NCBI GenBank assembly: GCA_039916225.1
Contig: JBDSLU010000002.1
Coordinates: 1 to 8,941 of the forward strand
Direction of reading: 5' to 3'
Length of the DNA stretch: 8,941 nucleotides
Origin: JBDSLU01 sp039916225
GTDB taxonomy: Bacteria; Acidobacteriota; Vicinamibacteria; Vicinamibacterales; Vicinamibacteraceae
The notes beneath the pieces are model-generated. The model ran no database searches and was not told where the DNA came from. It was given only the letters and a program-made list of their open reading frames with translations. This document shows, one piece after another, positions 7,713 through 8,941 of the stretch. The translations under genes and the position numbers were made by a program. Numbering within the stretch: position 1 is the stretch's first letter; every line of letters starts with the position of its first letter.

Positions 7713-8743
7713 GCGACGGCATCATCCGCTACGCCGCCGCCGCCTGCCAAACCGACTTCGCCAACCCGATCGATCGGGCGCAGATGCGCACCAACACCGA
7801 CCGGATGCTGGCGATGATCGACGCCGCCGTCGGCGGCAGCGCGCCGTTCCTGCCGGTGCGGCTCGTGGTGTTTCCCGAATTCGCGCACGCCGCGCCGGTG
7901 TTCGCTGGCGTTGCCGAGCTCGCCGAGAAGCTGGCCGTGCCGATCCCGAACGAGCACACCGATCGGCTCGTGGCCAAGGCGCGCGAGCACGACATCTACG
8001 TGCAGAGCGGGACGATGATCGAGGCCGATCCGCGGTGGCCGGGCGTCCTGTTCAACACGACATGCCTGATCGGCCCGGGCGGGATCCTGGCCAAATACCG
8101 CAAGGTGAACCCGTGGATTCCGTTCGAGGTCCACGCCAGCCCGCACGACGTGCCGGGCTACGACGAGCCGCTCTTTCCGGTCGTCGACACGCCGATCGGG
8201 CGCCTCGGCTGCGCCATCTGCTACGACTGGCTGTTTCCGGAAGCGTTGCGTCAGCTGGCGGCGAACGGCGCCGAGGTGTTGATCCGTGTGTCGGCCTACA
8301 TGGATCCGTGGGGGGCGACCGAGCCGATGGCGTGGTGGACGGTGATCAATCGCGCTCGGGCCATCGAGAACATCGCCTACGTCGTGGCCGCCAACCAGGG
8401 CGCCAGCCTGCGGCACTACCCGCCCTACTCGTGGCCGGGCGGAAGCCAGGTCGTCGACTTCGACGGCCGGCTGTTGGCCGAAGCCTCACCCGGGCCCGGC
8501 GAGCGCATCGTCGTCGCGCCGATCGACATCTCCGCATTGCGTCACGAGCGCGCCACGCGGCGTGGCCACCACATGCTGGCGCACCTCCGCACCGAGGCCT
8601 ACCCGGTCTACCGGCGCCACATTTATCCGCCGGCCGATGTCGTTGACGCAGGCCCAGCGCCCGGTGCGGCCGCCGCTCCGCCGGCTCTCAGCTACGAGGC
8701 AAACAACGCCAGGATCGACGCCGCCAAGCGCGGGCTCGACTAG
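7709..8743 (+). CDS. Nitrilase-superfamily carbon-nitrogen hydrolase, aliphatic-amidase-like
   Basis: The product is 344 residues starting at an ATG that overlaps the previous stop as ATGA, which indicates translational coupling. Catalytic residues of the nitrilase superfamily are visible: E57 in VVFPEF, K132 in KYRKVNPW and C171 in CAICYDWLFPE. A second glutamate, E140, lies eight residues after the Lys, as in the aliphatic amidase AmiE, where the segment is also KYRK..PW.P.E. The later part (VLIRVSAYMDP, AWWTVINRARAIEN, VVAANQGA, VDFDGRLLAEAS) follows the same fold. The length is close to that of AmiE (about 346 residues). Members hydrolyse amides to acid and ammonia, though carbamoyl-amide or nitrile hydrolysis cannot be excluded. 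There is no signal peptide, so it should be cytoplasmic, unlike the three genes before it. The C-terminus (about 310-344) is an Ala/Pro-rich extension of unknown role. Superfamily call is confident; the amidase subgroup is moderately confident. Confidence 0.9.
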   Translation: MSDGIIRYAAAACQTDFANPIDRAQMRTNTDRMLAMIDAAVGGSAPFLPVRLVVFPEFAHAAPVFAGVAELAEKLAVPIPNEHTDRLVAKAREHDIYVQSGTMIEADPRWPGVLFNTTCLIGPGGILAKYRKVNPWIPFEVHASPHDVPGYDEPLFPVVDTPIGRLGCAICYDWLFPEALRQLAANGAEVLIRVSAYMDPWGATEPMAWWTVINRARAIENIAYVVAANQGASLRHYPPYSWPGGSQVVDFDGRLLAEASPGPGERIVVAPIDISALRHERATRRGHHMLAHLRTEAYPVYRRHIYPPADVVDAGPAPGAAAAPPALSYEANNARIDAAKRGLD

Positions 8744-8752
8744 TGTCCCGGA

Positions 8753-8777
8753 CGGCCGAACGGTCGCCGCTTGGCCG
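8753..8777 (+). repeat. Imperfect inverted repeat just after the amidase stop
   Basis: The arms are CGGCCGAA (8753-8760) and TTGGCCG (8771-8777). They pair over seven base pairs with one bulged G, around a 10-nt loop. The structure begins 10 nt after the stop codon. No U-run follows, so it is a poor intrinsic terminator. Confidence 0.3.
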
Positions 8778-8809
8778 AGACGCAGCCGAAGCGCATTGAA
8801 CGTCGAGCC

Positions 8810-8827
8810 ACCGACGGAGGCGTCGGT
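8810..8827 (+). repeat. Perfect 7-bp inverted repeat with GAGG loop
   Basis: ACCGACG (8810-8816) pairs perfectly with CGTCGGT (8821-8827) around the four-base loop GAGG. It lies in the non-coding tail between the amidase and the right edge. No U-run follows. Confidence 0.4.
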
Positions 8828-8855
8828 CGGGAGTGCGGTGCCCAGAACCCGAACA

Positions 8856-8886
8856 CGCCCGGTCCAGACGAATCTGGAACCGGGCG
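8856..8886 (+). terminator. Strong hairpin, candidate transcription terminator of the operon
   Basis: CGCCCGGTCCAGA (8856-8868) pairs with TCTGG-A-ACCGGGCG (8873-8886). This is a 13-bp stem with a single bulged A and a CGAA tetraloop, the strongest hairpin noticed in the window. It lies 113 nt after the last stop codon. The sequence after it (GTCTTGCTGT) has only scattered T residues, so it may stop transcription inefficiently, protect the mRNA 3' end, or belong to a repeat element. Confidence 0.42.
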
Positions 8887-8914
8887 GTCTTGCTGTGCAG
8901 CCTGCCGAGGTGCC

Positions 8915-8937
8915 AGCCGGCGCGCTTAGCGCCGGCT
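8915..8937 (+). repeat. Perfect 9-bp inverted repeat at the right edge
   Basis: AGCCGGCGC (8915-8923) pairs perfectly with GCGCCGGCT (8929-8937) around the loop GCTTA. Only four bases follow before the window ends, so a T-tract cannot be judged. It could be a terminator in either direction, possibly for a convergent gene beyond the edge, or the end of a repeat element. Confidence 0.45.
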
Positions 8938-8941
8938 GAAT

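Noticed and set aside
8562..8939. Plus-strand open frame of 125 codons running from within the amidase to the right edge
   Set aside because: Its first half is out of frame with the amidase and its second half covers the inverted-repeat region. There is no ribosome site or domain, so it is probably not a gene.
8744..8941. Possible 3' end of a convergent minus-strand gene entering from the right
   Set aside because: One minus-strand frame is open through this stretch, but the sequence is dominated by palindromes and shows no protein motif. The upstream part is outside the window, so it cannot be supported.

Overview
The window is very GC-rich and densely coding. It looks like a chromosomal segment of an Acidobacteriota, most likely a Vicinamibacteria-type soil bacterium. 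That placement is an inference from three things: the GC content, the pairing of a GMC oxidoreductase with a 'gluconate 2-dehydrogenase subunit 3' protein, and large exported CRTAC1-type (FG-GAP plus ASPIC/UnbV) proteins. No rRNA, tRNA, transposase, integrase or CRISPR was seen.

Layout. Bases 1-1598 (minus strand) hold most of a GMC-family FAD oxidoreductase whose last residues lie beyond the left edge. A 75-bp divergent intergenic stretch (1599-1673) carries a Shine-Dalgarno sequence for each flanking gene and a possible -10 hexamer. Four plus-strand genes follow in what looks like one operon. They are a Tat-exported small dehydrogenase subunit (1674-2309), an exported seven-motif FG-GAP/CRTAC1 protein with a C-terminal ASPIC/UnbV domain (2341-4047), a 1205-residue membrane-targeted protein combining TPRs, FG-GAP repeats, a UnbV-like domain and a large unassigned C-terminal region (4095-7712), and a nitrilase-superfamily amidase (7709-8743) whose start codon overlaps the preceding stop. 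Gaps between these genes are 31 bp, 47 bp and a 4-bp overlap. The last 198 bp are apparently non-coding and unusually rich in inverted repeats.

How the genes may work together (inference). The GMC protein has no signal peptide, whereas its predicted small subunit has a Tat signal. The pair could therefore leave the cytoplasm together and act as a periplasmic dehydrogenase. The two exported Ca-binding beta-propeller proteins would share that compartment. The amidase has an apparently intact Glu-Lys-Glu-Cys active site and no signal peptide, so it should be cytoplasmic. One reading is a small catabolic or surface-substrate-handling cassette, with an amide-containing product hydrolysed inside the cell. 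The substrate cannot be read from the sequence.
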